Source: Clostridia bacterium (GTDB lineage Bacteria > Bacillota > Clostridia > Clostridiales > Clostridiaceae). Taken from it: a stretch of 8,199 nt of DNA. Both the position numbers and the translations under genes were made by a program. The stretch spans positions 1-8,199 of the forward strand of contig RZYZ01000090.1 in the NCBI GenBank assembly GCA_009930125.1, in the 5' to 3' direction. Shown here one piece after another: positions 1-4,498 of this stretch; within the stretch, counting starts at the first letter, position 1; each line of letters begins with the position of its first letter. A model generated the notes under the pieces. It searched no databases. It had not been told where the DNA came from and worked only from the letters and a program-made list of their open reading frames with translations.

Positions 1-185
1 TTGTTCAGCCATTTCGAGAAATCCATTCCGGACATAAAGCTTTTCTCCGCTTTGTAGATCTCTTTGTTTTCAGCAATATAGAAATTGTAGATGAACCTGC
101 AGACACCGATGGTTCTGTTTATTTTATGTTTCTGCTTCTCAGTCGGATGTATTTCCGTCTTGTAACTTTTCAGCACCCTGATCAT
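1..185 (-). CDS. tnpB: TnpB N-terminus (IS200/IS605 family, OrfB), partial at window edge
   Basis: The frame is open from an ATG at 185 to the window edge (61 codons, no stop). The translation begins MIRVLKSYKTEIHPTEKQKH and continues with a TIGVCRFIYNFYI stretch. The layout of a basic beta-strand, HPTEKQ, then a C-R-F-x-Y-N helix is the recognisable N-terminus of TnpB/OrfB proteins of IS605-type elements, which are transposon-encoded RNA-guided DNA nucleases. Full-length TnpB is usually about 350-420 aa, so only the N-terminal part is visible; the RuvC-like catalytic residues and the right end that would encode the guide RNA lie outside. AAAGG sits only 2 nt before the ATG, so the ribosome site is weak. 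A good promoter lies at 225-253. I cannot tell whether the gene is intact or whether a tnpA transposase accompanies it. Family assignment comes from memory of N-terminal motifs. Confidence 0.8.
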   Translation of the reverse strand, partial: MIRVLKSYKTEIHPTEKQKHKINRTIGVCRFIYNFYIAENKEIYKAEKSFMSGMDFSKWLN

Positions 186-224
186 CGCCTTTATGCACTA
201 TTTTTCTGGACCTTATTTAAGAAA

Positions 225-253
225 ATTATAGCACATACGTTCTTTTCTGGCAA
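225..253 (-). promoter_or_regulatory. Predicted sigma-A promoter of tnpB
   Basis: On the minus strand a TTGCCA -35 box (253-248), a 17-nt spacer and a TATAAT -10 box (230-225) preceded by TGC (extended -10) lie 39 bp or more upstream of the tnpB ATG. The predicted transcript start is near 218, giving a leader of about 33 nt. Confidence 0.6.
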
Positions 254-519
254 TTGAATATGAAACATATATTATTGTATTTGCTGGAAACATCAGGATG
301 AGCCGGAGCCTGAACTTATGGAGTGAACCTATGTGAAAAGCTCGTTCCTTTCATCATTGCAGCAAAGCTGGGTTCATGAGTATATTGCATTACTTTTGTT
401 CAGGATTGGTTGTATTTTTGAGAATCACTTGCTACTCCTTCTTTCTCAACCTCAATTATAACACAGAAGAACCCCTTGAATATAGGGTAAATTCGAACAG
501 ATGTTTTATGTCCAGGCAC
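231..519. other. Non-coding stretch upstream of tnpB; probable IS left end plus flank
   Basis: This stretch has no long ORF. It should contain the left end of the IS605-type element, but the junction is not visible: these elements lack terminal inverted repeats and I found no convincing subterminal hairpin. It holds an imperfect direct repeat (TGAACTTATG at 311-320, TGAACCTATG at 324-333). On the minus strand it also has an extended -10 box (TGTTATAAT, 463-455) followed by a ribosome site and two very short overlapping ORFs (428-390 and 390-316). Confidence 0.4.
455..463 (-). promoter_or_regulatory. Possible extended -10 promoter before two mini-ORFs
   Basis: TGTTATAAT on the minus strand matches an extended -10 box, but no good -35 lies 16-18 nt upstream. 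AAGGAG (440-435) sits downstream, 6 nt before a GTG at 428 that opens a 12-codon ORF. Confidence 0.3.
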
Positions 520-547
520 AAAAAAACCTGAACGACTTGCGTTCAGG
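520..547 (-). terminator. Intrinsic terminator of the predicted small RNA
   Basis: The stem CCTGAACG/CGTTCAGG (547-540 with 534-527, perfect 8 bp, 5-nt loop CAAGT) is followed on the minus strand by seven T (526-520). It would also catch readthrough from rsuA. On the plus strand the tail is only CTTTAAAA, so activity there would be weaker. Confidence 0.85.
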
Positions 548-676
548 CTTTAAAAATCATTTTCTCTGAAAATTGGGGGGATTCAGAGAAAGTTAAAAGG
601 CATTTGTATAACCTATTGGGGGGGTGGTTATACGACAATAAAAAGGGGCTATACATCTTTTTATTCTGTCCTTACA
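520..676 (-). ncRNA. Predicted small RNA with three C-run-loop hairpins and an intrinsic terminator
   Basis: In minus-strand order after the predicted start near 676 there are four hairpins. Hairpin A has a perfect 9-bp stem, AATAAAAAG/CTTTTTATT (665-657 with 645-637), and loop ATGTATAGCCC. Hairpin B has a perfect 8-bp stem, GTATAACC/GGTTATAC (633-626 with 613-606), and loop ACCCCCCCAATA. Hairpin C has a perfect 10-bp stem, TTTCTCTGAA/TTCAGAGAAA (591-582 with 570-561), and loop TCCCCCCAATT. The terminator hairpin follows at 547-527 with seven T. A near-consensus promoter lies upstream and the interval has no ORF longer than about 18 codons. C-rich single-stranded loops are typical of Bacillota base-pairing sRNAs that act on G-rich Shine-Dalgarno regions (RsaE/RoxS and LhrC are known examples), but I do not recognise this as a member of a named family. 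The alternative reading is a cis-acting leader with its own terminator whose downstream gene was displaced. A peptide of about 18 aa starting at the ATG in loop A is also possible but lacks a well-spaced ribosome site. Confidence 0.6.
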
Positions 677-682
677 AGAATG

Positions 683-712
683 ATTATAGTCCATGTTTCC
701 GTTCATTTTCAA
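683..712 (-). promoter_or_regulatory. Predicted sigma-A promoter of the small RNA
   Basis: On the minus strand TTGAAA (712-707, five of six consensus bases), an 18-nt spacer and a perfect TATAAT (688-683) lie directly upstream of the three-hairpin array. It begins about 70 bp after the rsuA stop, so the RNA can be transcribed independently of rsuA. Confidence 0.65.
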
Positions 713-782
713 CGGTTTTCGCCAAGTTTCAGAACCTGACATTTTGAAACCTTTACATTTTACTAAAGCGAGATGTAAACCA

Positions 783-1505
783 TTAATTATTTACATTTAT
801 CAGGGCGGAAAGCTCCTCTTTTGTGAGCTCCCGGAAGTCCCCTTCCTCCAGCTCCTCATCCAGGTTCAGCGGCCCGAAGGACACTCTCTGAAGATAGGTT
901 ACTTCATTGCCTCTGGCATGAAACATGCGCTTCACCTGATGAAACTTTCCTTCCCGAAGCGTCACATGCACTTCCCTTGGATCCTCCTCGAAGATCTCAA
1001 GACCTGCCGGCATGCACTTGTAGCCGTCAGAGAGAACCACACCTTTTTCAAAGGCTTTCACATCCTCCTCCACCGCTTCCTTCTCCAGATACGCATAGTA
1101 GACCTTGTCCACATGGCTCTTGGGGGAGAGCAGCTTATGATTCATTTCACCGTCGTTGGTGATGAGCAGAAGCCCTACGGTATCCTTGTCCAGTCTGCCC
1201 ACAGGGGCCGGATCAAAAGCCTTGTAGTCGAAGGGCAGAAGGTCGATGACCGTCTGGTCGTGATTGTCGAAGGTCGCCGACACTACGCCCTGAGGCTTGT
1301 TCATCATGAGATAGATGTACTTTCTGTAGAACACCTCTTCTCCTTCGATGATGATCTTGTCCTCCTCCGGGTCCACCTTGAAGCCCGGGTCCGTGATCAC
1401 TTCCGCTTCCACGGTGACGACCTTCTTCTTGATTTTCTCCTTGATTTCTTTACGGCTGCCAAACCCCATATTGGAAAGAACCTTATCCACTCTTTCTTTC
1501 GCCAT
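783..1505 (-). CDS. rsuA: 16S rRNA pseudouridine synthase, RsuA family
   Basis: This 240-aa protein should isomerise a uridine (U516 in E. coli numbering) of 16S rRNA to pseudouridine. Residues 1-48 form an S4-type RNA-binding domain (VDKVLSNMGFGSRKEIKEKI). The catalytic domain has LMMNKPQGVVSAT, the motif GRLDKDTVGLLLITNDG with catalytic Asp106, LLSPKSHVDKVY, and EGKFHQVKRMF near residues 185-195. GRLDKDT with SPKxHVxKxY points to RsuA rather than RluB/RluE, and the length is close to the roughly 231 aa of E. coli RsuA. The frame is open further upstream (24 more codons), but that extension lies inside a stem-loop. The ATG at 1505 has AAGGAG 10 nt upstream and starts the S4 domain. It lies 92 bp downstream of pgi with no promoter seen between them, so it is probably co-transcribed. 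Confidence 0.92.
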   Translation of the reverse strand: MAKERVDKVLSNMGFGSRKEIKEKIKKKVVTVEAEVITDPGFKVDPEEDKIIIEGEEVFYRKYIYLMMNKPQGVVSATFDNHDQTVIDLLPFDYKAFDPAPVGRLDKDTVGLLLITNDGEMNHKLLSPKSHVDKVYYAYLEKEAVEEDVKAFEKGVVLSDGYKCMPAGLEIFEEDPREVHVTLREGKFHQVKRMFHARGNEVTYLQRVSFGPLNLDEELEEGDFRELTKEELSALINVNN

Positions 1506-1527
1506 ATTCTCCACTCCTTTTCCGCTC

Positions 1528-1575
1528 GAATGGAGGGAAGACCCGGAAAAACATTCCGGGTCCTCCACTCCATTC
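1528..1575 (-). other. Long stable intercistronic stem-loop between pgi and rsuA
   Basis: On the minus strand the arms 1575-1554 and 1548-1528 pair over 21 bp: an outer 8 bp (GAATGGAG/CTCCATTC), one bulged U (position 1567), 4 bp including a G-U, and an inner 9 bp (GACCCGGAA/TTCCGGGTC), with a 5-nt loop TGTTT. The G-U pair would be a mismatch on the other strand, so the structure belongs to the minus-strand transcript. No T-tract follows (GAGCGGAAAAGG comes next), so it is not a canonical intrinsic terminator. It could be an RNase site, an mRNA stabiliser, or one copy of a dispersed palindromic repeat. Confidence 0.7.
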
Positions 1576-1597
1576 ATCTATCTGTTTTTTCACTTTA

Positions 1598-2938
1598 CTA
1601 AAGTCTCTTCTCCAGCGCCGCTTTCAGCTCCTCATAGCCAGGCTTGCCAAGAAGGGCGAACATGTTCTTCTTGTAGTCTTCCACACCAGGCTGGTCGAAG
1701 GGATTGATGCCCAGAAGGTATCCACTGATGGCATTGGCCAGTTCGAAGAAGTAGACCATGTAGCCGAAGCTCTCTTCCTTCTTGTCGCGAAGATTCAGGA
1801 CGATGTTCGGTACGCCTCCATCCAGATGGGCCAGCAAGGTTCCCTTGAAGGCATTCTTGTTGACTTCGTCCATGGTCTTGCCTGCCAGGAAGTTCAGTCC
1901 GTCCAGATTGTCTTCGTTGGCTTCTATGGTGAAGCTGGAATTCATGTTTTCCACATTGATGACGGTCTCGAAGATGTTACGTGTTCCATCCTGAATGAAC
2001 TGTCCCATGGAATGAAGGTCTGTGGAGAAGTTGACCGAAGCAGGGAAAAGTCCCTTTCCGTCCTTTCCGTGACTTTCACCGAAGAGCTGCTTCCACCATT
2101 CGGAGAAGAAGGTCAGCTGAGGCTCATAGTTCACCAGAATCTCAATGTCTTTTCCTCTGTTGTAGAGGGCCGTTCTTGCTGCCGCATAGGCGTAGCATTC
2201 GTTGTCCTTCACAGAATCACTTTTGTAATCTTCTCGTGCTTTTGCCGCACCCTTCATCATCAGATCGATGTCGATGCCCGCAACAGAGATGGGAAGCAGT
2301 CCCACAGGTGTCAGCACGGTGAATCGCCCACCCACATCATCCGGCACCACGAAGGTCTCGTATCCTTCTTCCGTAGCCAGGCTCTTCAGCGCGCCTCTTG
2401 CCTTGTCTGTGGTGGCGAAGATTCTCTTTGCCGCTTCCTGTTTTCCGTATTTCTTTTCCAGATAGTCCTTCATGACTCTAAAGGCCACCGCAGGTTCTGT
2501 GGTGGTTCCGGATTTTGAAATGACATTGACGGAAACATCTTTTCCTTCAATGATCTCCAGTACATCGTTCAGATAATCTCCGGAGATGTTCTGTCCCAGA
2601 AAATAGATTTCAGGAGTCTTTCTCTTGTCCTTAGGCAGGGAATTGTAGAAATGATGGCTCATCATCTCGATGGCAGCCTTGGCACCCAGATAGGAGCCGC
2701 CGATGCCGATGACGATGAGTACGTCGGAGTCTGCCTTGATCTTCTCCGCCGCCTTCTTGACACGGTCAAATTCCTCTTTGTCATAATCTCTTGGCAGGTC
2801 CACCCAGCCTAGAAAGTCACTTCCTGCTCCTGTCTTGTCATGAAGCATCTTGTGGGCAGTTTTCACCAGCGGGTCCAGATACTCGATCTCATGAGTTCTC
2901 ATGAACCCCTCCAGTTTCGATAGGTCTACTTTTAACAT
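1598..2938 (-). CDS. pgi: Glucose-6-phosphate isomerase
   Basis: This cytosolic glycolytic enzyme interconverts glucose-6-phosphate and fructose-6-phosphate. The 446-aa product has the usual length of Bacillota Pgi (about 450 aa). Visible motifs are KTGAGSDFLGWVDLP near the N-terminus, GIGGSYLGAKAA (about 78-89), SKSGTTTEPAVAF (about 141-153), PGI signature 1 DDVGGRFTVLTPVG (about 200-213), QLFGESHGKDGKG with the catalytic Glu near 288, STDLHSMGQ with the conserved His near 309, and PGI signature 2 ending FDQPGVEDYKK (about 414-424). The frame extends upstream to a GTG at 2974, but that codon coincides with the predicted transcript start, and family N-termini align with MLKVDLSKLEGF, so ATG 2938 is chosen. 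AAAGG lies 12 nt upstream, a long spacing. It is followed by rsuA. Confidence 0.97.
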   Translation of the reverse strand: MLKVDLSKLEGFMRTHEIEYLDPLVKTAHKMLHDKTGAGSDFLGWVDLPRDYDKEEFDRVKKAAEKIKADSDVLIVIGIGGSYLGAKAAIEMMSHHFYNSLPKDKRKTPEIYFLGQNISGDYLNDVLEIIEGKDVSVNVISKSGTTTEPAVAFRVMKDYLEKKYGKQEAAKRIFATTDKARGALKSLATEEGYETFVVPDDVGGRFTVLTPVGLLPISVAGIDIDLMMKGAAKAREDYKSDSVKDNECYAYAAARTALYNRGKDIEILVNYEPQLTFFSEWWKQLFGESHGKDGKGLFPASVNFSTDLHSMGQFIQDGTRNIFETVINVENMNSSFTIEANEDNLDGLNFLAGKTMDEVNKNAFKGTLLAHLDGGVPNIVLNLRDKKEESFGYMVYFFELANAISGYLLGINPFDQPGVEDYKKNMFALLGKPGYEELKAALEKRL

Positions 2939-2980
2939 AAATTGCACCAGCCTTTCTATTTTTCTTTGGTTCACACCAAT

Positions 2981-2989
2981 ATTATACCA
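2981..2989 (-). promoter_or_regulatory. Predicted extended -10 promoter of pgi
   Basis: TGGTATAAT on the minus strand (preceded by TA, giving TATGGTATAAT) is a perfect extended -10 box. No good -35 is visible, as is common with such boxes. The predicted start near 2974 gives a leader of about 36 nt to ATG 2938 and argues against the upstream GTG start. Confidence 0.6.
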
Positions 2990-3024
2990 TAGCCAATCCT
3001 ATAAATGAGCGCCTGTCCTGTTTT

Positions 3025-3537
3025 CTAGAAGACCGCTTTCTTCGCCCGGATCTTCGCATGACAGCATCCAGAAACCTTGGATTTCAGAATCATATTCACG
3101 GAATCCACTTTTCTTCTGGCCGCCACCTTGCTTCCGCATTTCGAGCAGACGAGAATATATCCGTTCTTCTTGTTTCTTGGAAGAAGCTCCTTGAAGTAGG
3201 TGTGGGTGGGTATGCCCAGCTCTTCACAGACCTTCTTGAAATAGGCATCATGTTTATGATTTCTGTTGTCCTTCACATTGGCGTAGAAGTGCGCATACTC
3301 ATGAAGGATGACATTTCTCACGACGCTTTCATCATAATACCCTGACAGGAGAACCTGGGCAAAGCGGAACGCATGGGCCGTGATCCTCCCTTCCTTTTCC
3401 CGGAAGAGAAAGGAGCCCATGGTTTTCTCCATGCGACTGCTGACTTCCACCGGCACATGGGCACAGTCAAACCCCATCTTCTCTCCCGTCTCGGCAAGGA
3501 GTTTTCGAACCTCTTCCACATTCCATATCTTGTTCAT
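3025..3537 (-). CDS. SprT-like zinc metalloprotease-family protein
   Basis: This 170-aa protein carries the SprT-like fold signature: the zinc-binding helix NVILHEYAHFYANV (HExxH at about 79-83), a downstream candidate third ligand in NHKHDAYFK (His94 or His96), and a C-terminal zinc ribbon with Cys131-x2-Cys134 and Cys158-Cys159-His160. Eukaryotic relatives (SPRTN) degrade DNA-protein crosslinks; the role of bacterial SprT-like proteins is not settled, so a protease function is inferred. The frame could open at GTG 3546, but AAGGAG overlaps that codon, whereas ATG 3537 has the same AAGGAG 8 nt upstream, which decides the start. It lies 22 nt after the CstR paralog gene, with no terminator between, so the two are probably one transcript. 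No terminator was seen between its stop and the pgi promoter. Confidence 0.8.
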   Translation of the reverse strand: MNKIWNVEEVRKLLAETGEKMGFDCAHVPVEVSSRMEKTMGSFLFREKEGRITAHAFRFAQVLLSGYYDESVVRNVILHEYAHFYANVKDNRNHKHDAYFKKVCEELGIPTHTYFKELLPRNKKNGYILVCSKCGSKVAARRKVDSVNMILKSKVSGCCHAKIRAKKAVF

Positions 3538-3559
3538 GAAACGCACTCCTTCCTCTAAA

Positions 3560-3814
3560 CTATTTCAGCTTGAAGATCAGCTCCAGCGCTTCTTCCAGCT
3601 GCTTCTTGTCGATCTCGTCCGTATCACTGAGGACACAGCTCATGAGGTTCTCCGTCACGATGAGATTGATCACCCGGTCCACACCAGCGCGCACCGCCGC
3701 CAGCTGAATGACGATTTCCCTGCAGTCCCTGTTCTCTTCGATCATCTTCGTGATGCCTCTGATCTGTCCTTCTGTTCTGCTCAGCCTGTTCATGAGTTTC
3801 TTCTTATCTGCCAA
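3560..3814 (-). CDS. cstR: CstR/CsoR-family repressor (DUF156), second paralog
   Basis: This small all-helical metal/sulfur-responsive repressor of 84 aa contains NRLSRTEGQIRGITKMIEE (DNA-binding helix region), then DCREIVIQLAAVRAG and VTENLMSCV. It has two cysteines only (Cys33 and Cys62, counted from the ATG). At the site where Cu(I)-binding CsoR has His four residues before the second Cys, it has Asn (ENLMSC). Cys/Asn/Cys with ENLxxC is the pattern of S. aureus CstR, a persulfide sensor, so I infer per- or polysulfide sensing rather than copper. Start: AAAAGGAG ends only 2 nt before ATG 3820 but 8 nt before an in-frame TTG at 3814. The TTG is preferred because the paralog gives the same 84-aa product; ATG 3820 (86 aa) is the alternative. 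It has its own promoter and is followed by the SprT-like gene. Confidence 0.88.
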   Translation of the reverse strand: MADKKKLMNRLSRTEGQIRGITKMIEENRDCREIVIQLAAVRAGVDRVINLIVTENLMSCVLSDTDEIDKKQLEEALELIFKLK

Positions 3815-3822
3815 AACCATGT

Positions 3823-3830
3823 CTCCTTTT
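3823..3830 (-). promoter_or_regulatory. Ribosome binding site deciding a TTG start (downstream CstR gene)
   Basis: AAAAGGAG on the minus strand is followed by AC then ATG (2-nt spacing, too short) and by an in-frame TTG after 8 nt (normal spacing). This favours initiation at TTG 3814. Confidence 0.55.
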
Positions 3831-3867
3831 CATCCTACTTATGCTTTTACTGTTTCTACCTGATACC

Positions 3868-3896
3868 ATTATACCAAAGCTTACAGAAAAGTTCAG
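3868..3896 (-). promoter_or_regulatory. Predicted promoter of the cstR-sprT-like unit
   Basis: An extended -10 box TGGTATAAT (876-868 of the 3000s: 3876-3868) has TATAAT at 3873-3868 and a weak -35 CTGAAC (3896-3891) 17 nt upstream. The predicted start is near 3861. It sits immediately after the terminator of the upstream operon. Confidence 0.5.
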
Positions 3897-3932
3897 AAAA
3901 AATACACCCGAGGGTATGAACCCTCAGGTGTA
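3897..3932 (-). terminator. Intrinsic terminator of the sulfur operon
   Basis: On the minus strand ACACCTGAGGGT pairs with ACCCTCGGGTGT (3931-3920 with 3915-3904; a further A-T pair at 3932/3903) around a 4-nt loop TCAT, followed by TTTTTT (3902-3897). The single non-Watson-Crick pair is G-U in the minus transcript and would be C-A on the plus strand, confirming the direction. Confidence 0.9.
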
Positions 3933-3947
3933 CAAATCTTTCGTTAT

Positions 3948-4202
3948 TTATCTGCTTTTGAAGATCAGCTTCAGCGCCGCTTCCACACGTTCCTTCTGGT
4001 CTTCCGCCTTCTCTTCTGCCACACAGTGCATGAGATTTTCCGTGACCATCAGCGTGATGACCTTATCGATGCCCGCCTTCACTGCGGAAAGCTGTGTCAC
4101 CACATCCGTACATTCCCGATCTTCCTCGATCATCTTGCTGATGCCTCTGATCTGGCCTTCTAATCTACTTAATCGGTTGATATAGCTTTTCTTATCTTCC
4201 AA
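3948..4202 (-). CDS. cstR: CstR-type persulfide-sensing repressor (DUF156), operon copy
   Basis: This last gene of the sulfur operon is predicted to repress it until its cysteines react with per- or polysulfide. The helical DUF156 protein has NRLSRLEGQIRGISKMIEE, then RECTDVVTQLSAVKAG and VTENLMHCV. It has two cysteines only (Cys34 and Cys63 counted from the ATG), with Asn59 replacing the Cu-ligand His of CsoR, as in S. aureus CstR. By eye it is about 61% identical, without gaps, to the paralog at 3560-3814. Start: AGAGGAG abuts ATG 4211 with no spacer but lies 9 nt before an in-frame TTG at 4202; the TTG gives 84 aa, matching the paralog, and is preferred (ATG 4211 would add 3 aa). The gene overlaps the 3' end of the upstream rhodanese gene by 11 bp, suggesting translational coupling and autoregulation. 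A terminator follows. Confidence 0.9.
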   Translation of the reverse strand: MEDKKSYINRLSRLEGQIRGISKMIEEDRECTDVVTQLSAVKAGIDKVITLMVTENLMHCVAEEKAEDQKERVEAALKLIFKSR

Positions 4203-4497
4203 ATTCCACATCTCCTCTGTACGCGGACATGCCTCCCATTACATTAACTACTTTGAATCCCTGCTGAGCAAGGTACTTGGATGCCATGGCAGATCTTGAT
4301 CCTGACAGGCACATTACATGATATTCCTTGTTCTTGTCGAGTTTGTCCAGATTTGCAGGAATGGTCCCCAGAGCGATATGCTCTGCTCCCTTGATGTGTC
4401 CTGATTCAAACTCGTCGATTTCTCTTACATCGATCACGTTCAGGTTGCCCTTTCTTAAAAGCTGCTCGAACTCCGCCATCATTACTGAATTAAACAT
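4192..4497 (-). CDS. Single-domain rhodanese (sulfurtransferase), third gene of operon
   Basis: This 101-aa protein consists of one rhodanese domain: VIDVREIDEFESGHIKGAEHI (CH2A-like region), then the active-site loop CLSGSRS with persulfide-forming Cys63, then GFKVVNVMGGMSAY. It should carry or transfer sulfane sulfur between low-molecular-weight persulfides, the neighbouring reductase and other acceptors; the physiological donor is not visible from sequence. It has only one cysteine and no signal peptide, so it is cytosolic. ATG 4497 has GAGGAG 10 nt upstream, lying inside the last codons of the reductase gene, whose stop is immediately upstream; this implies translational coupling. Its 3' end overlaps the start of cstR. 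An internal Met at residue 6 or 7 is a less likely start. Confidence 0.9.
   Translation of the reverse strand: MFNSVMMAEFEQLLRKGNLNVIDVREIDEFESGHIKGAEHIALGTIPANLDKLDKNKEYHVMCLSGSRSAMASKYLAQQGFKVVNVMGGMSAYRGDVEFGR
4212..4218 (-). promoter_or_regulatory. Ribosome binding site deciding a TTG start (operon CstR gene)
   Basis: AGAGGAG on the minus strand directly abuts ATG 4211 (0-nt spacing) and lies 9 nt before the in-frame TTG at 4202, favouring the TTG. The site lies inside the end of the preceding rhodanese gene. Confidence 0.55.
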
Positions 4498-4498
4498 A

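Noticed and set aside
561..633. G-runs in the two hairpin loops (plus strand) as a G-quadruplex
   Set aside because: There are only two G-runs, separated by stems that pair perfectly; an intramolecular quadruplex would need four runs.
637..665. Hairpin AATAAAAAG/CTTTTTATT read as a plus-strand terminator
   Set aside because: The stem is almost all A-T, so it would be weak, and there is no plus-strand gene for it to end. It fits better as the first hairpin of the minus-strand small RNA.
752..779. Hairpin just after rsuA (TTTACAT/ATGTAAA, 7 bp, 14-nt loop) as an rsuA terminator
   Set aside because: The stem is AT-rich with a large loop and no T-run on the minus strand (GGTTTCAAAATG follows). 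rsuA readthrough would more likely end at 520-547.
693..1601. Long plus-strand open frame of about 300 codons antisense to rsuA
   Set aside because: It is a shadow of rsuA: no ribosome site, composition rich in H/F/R as expected from an antisense frame, no recognisable domain, and the minus frame has all RsuA motifs.
1826..2518. Plus-strand open frame of about 230 codons inside pgi
   Set aside because: It is antisense to a fully conserved Pgi with both family signatures, and no start signal or domain is visible.
2983..2991. ATACCATAG at the pgi promoter, identical to half of sulfur-operon operator 1
   Set aside because: It is simply the complement of the extended -10 context CTATGGTAT; there is no G-run or second half, so no CstR operator is claimed.
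3560..4202. Assignment of the two DUF156 proteins as copper (CsoR), nickel (RcnR) or formaldehyde (FrmR) sensors
   Set aside because: The His four residues before the second Cys (Cu ligand in CsoR) is Asn in both, there is no N-terminal His/Pro motif of RcnR/FrmR, and the neighbours are rhodaneses and a persulfide reductase.
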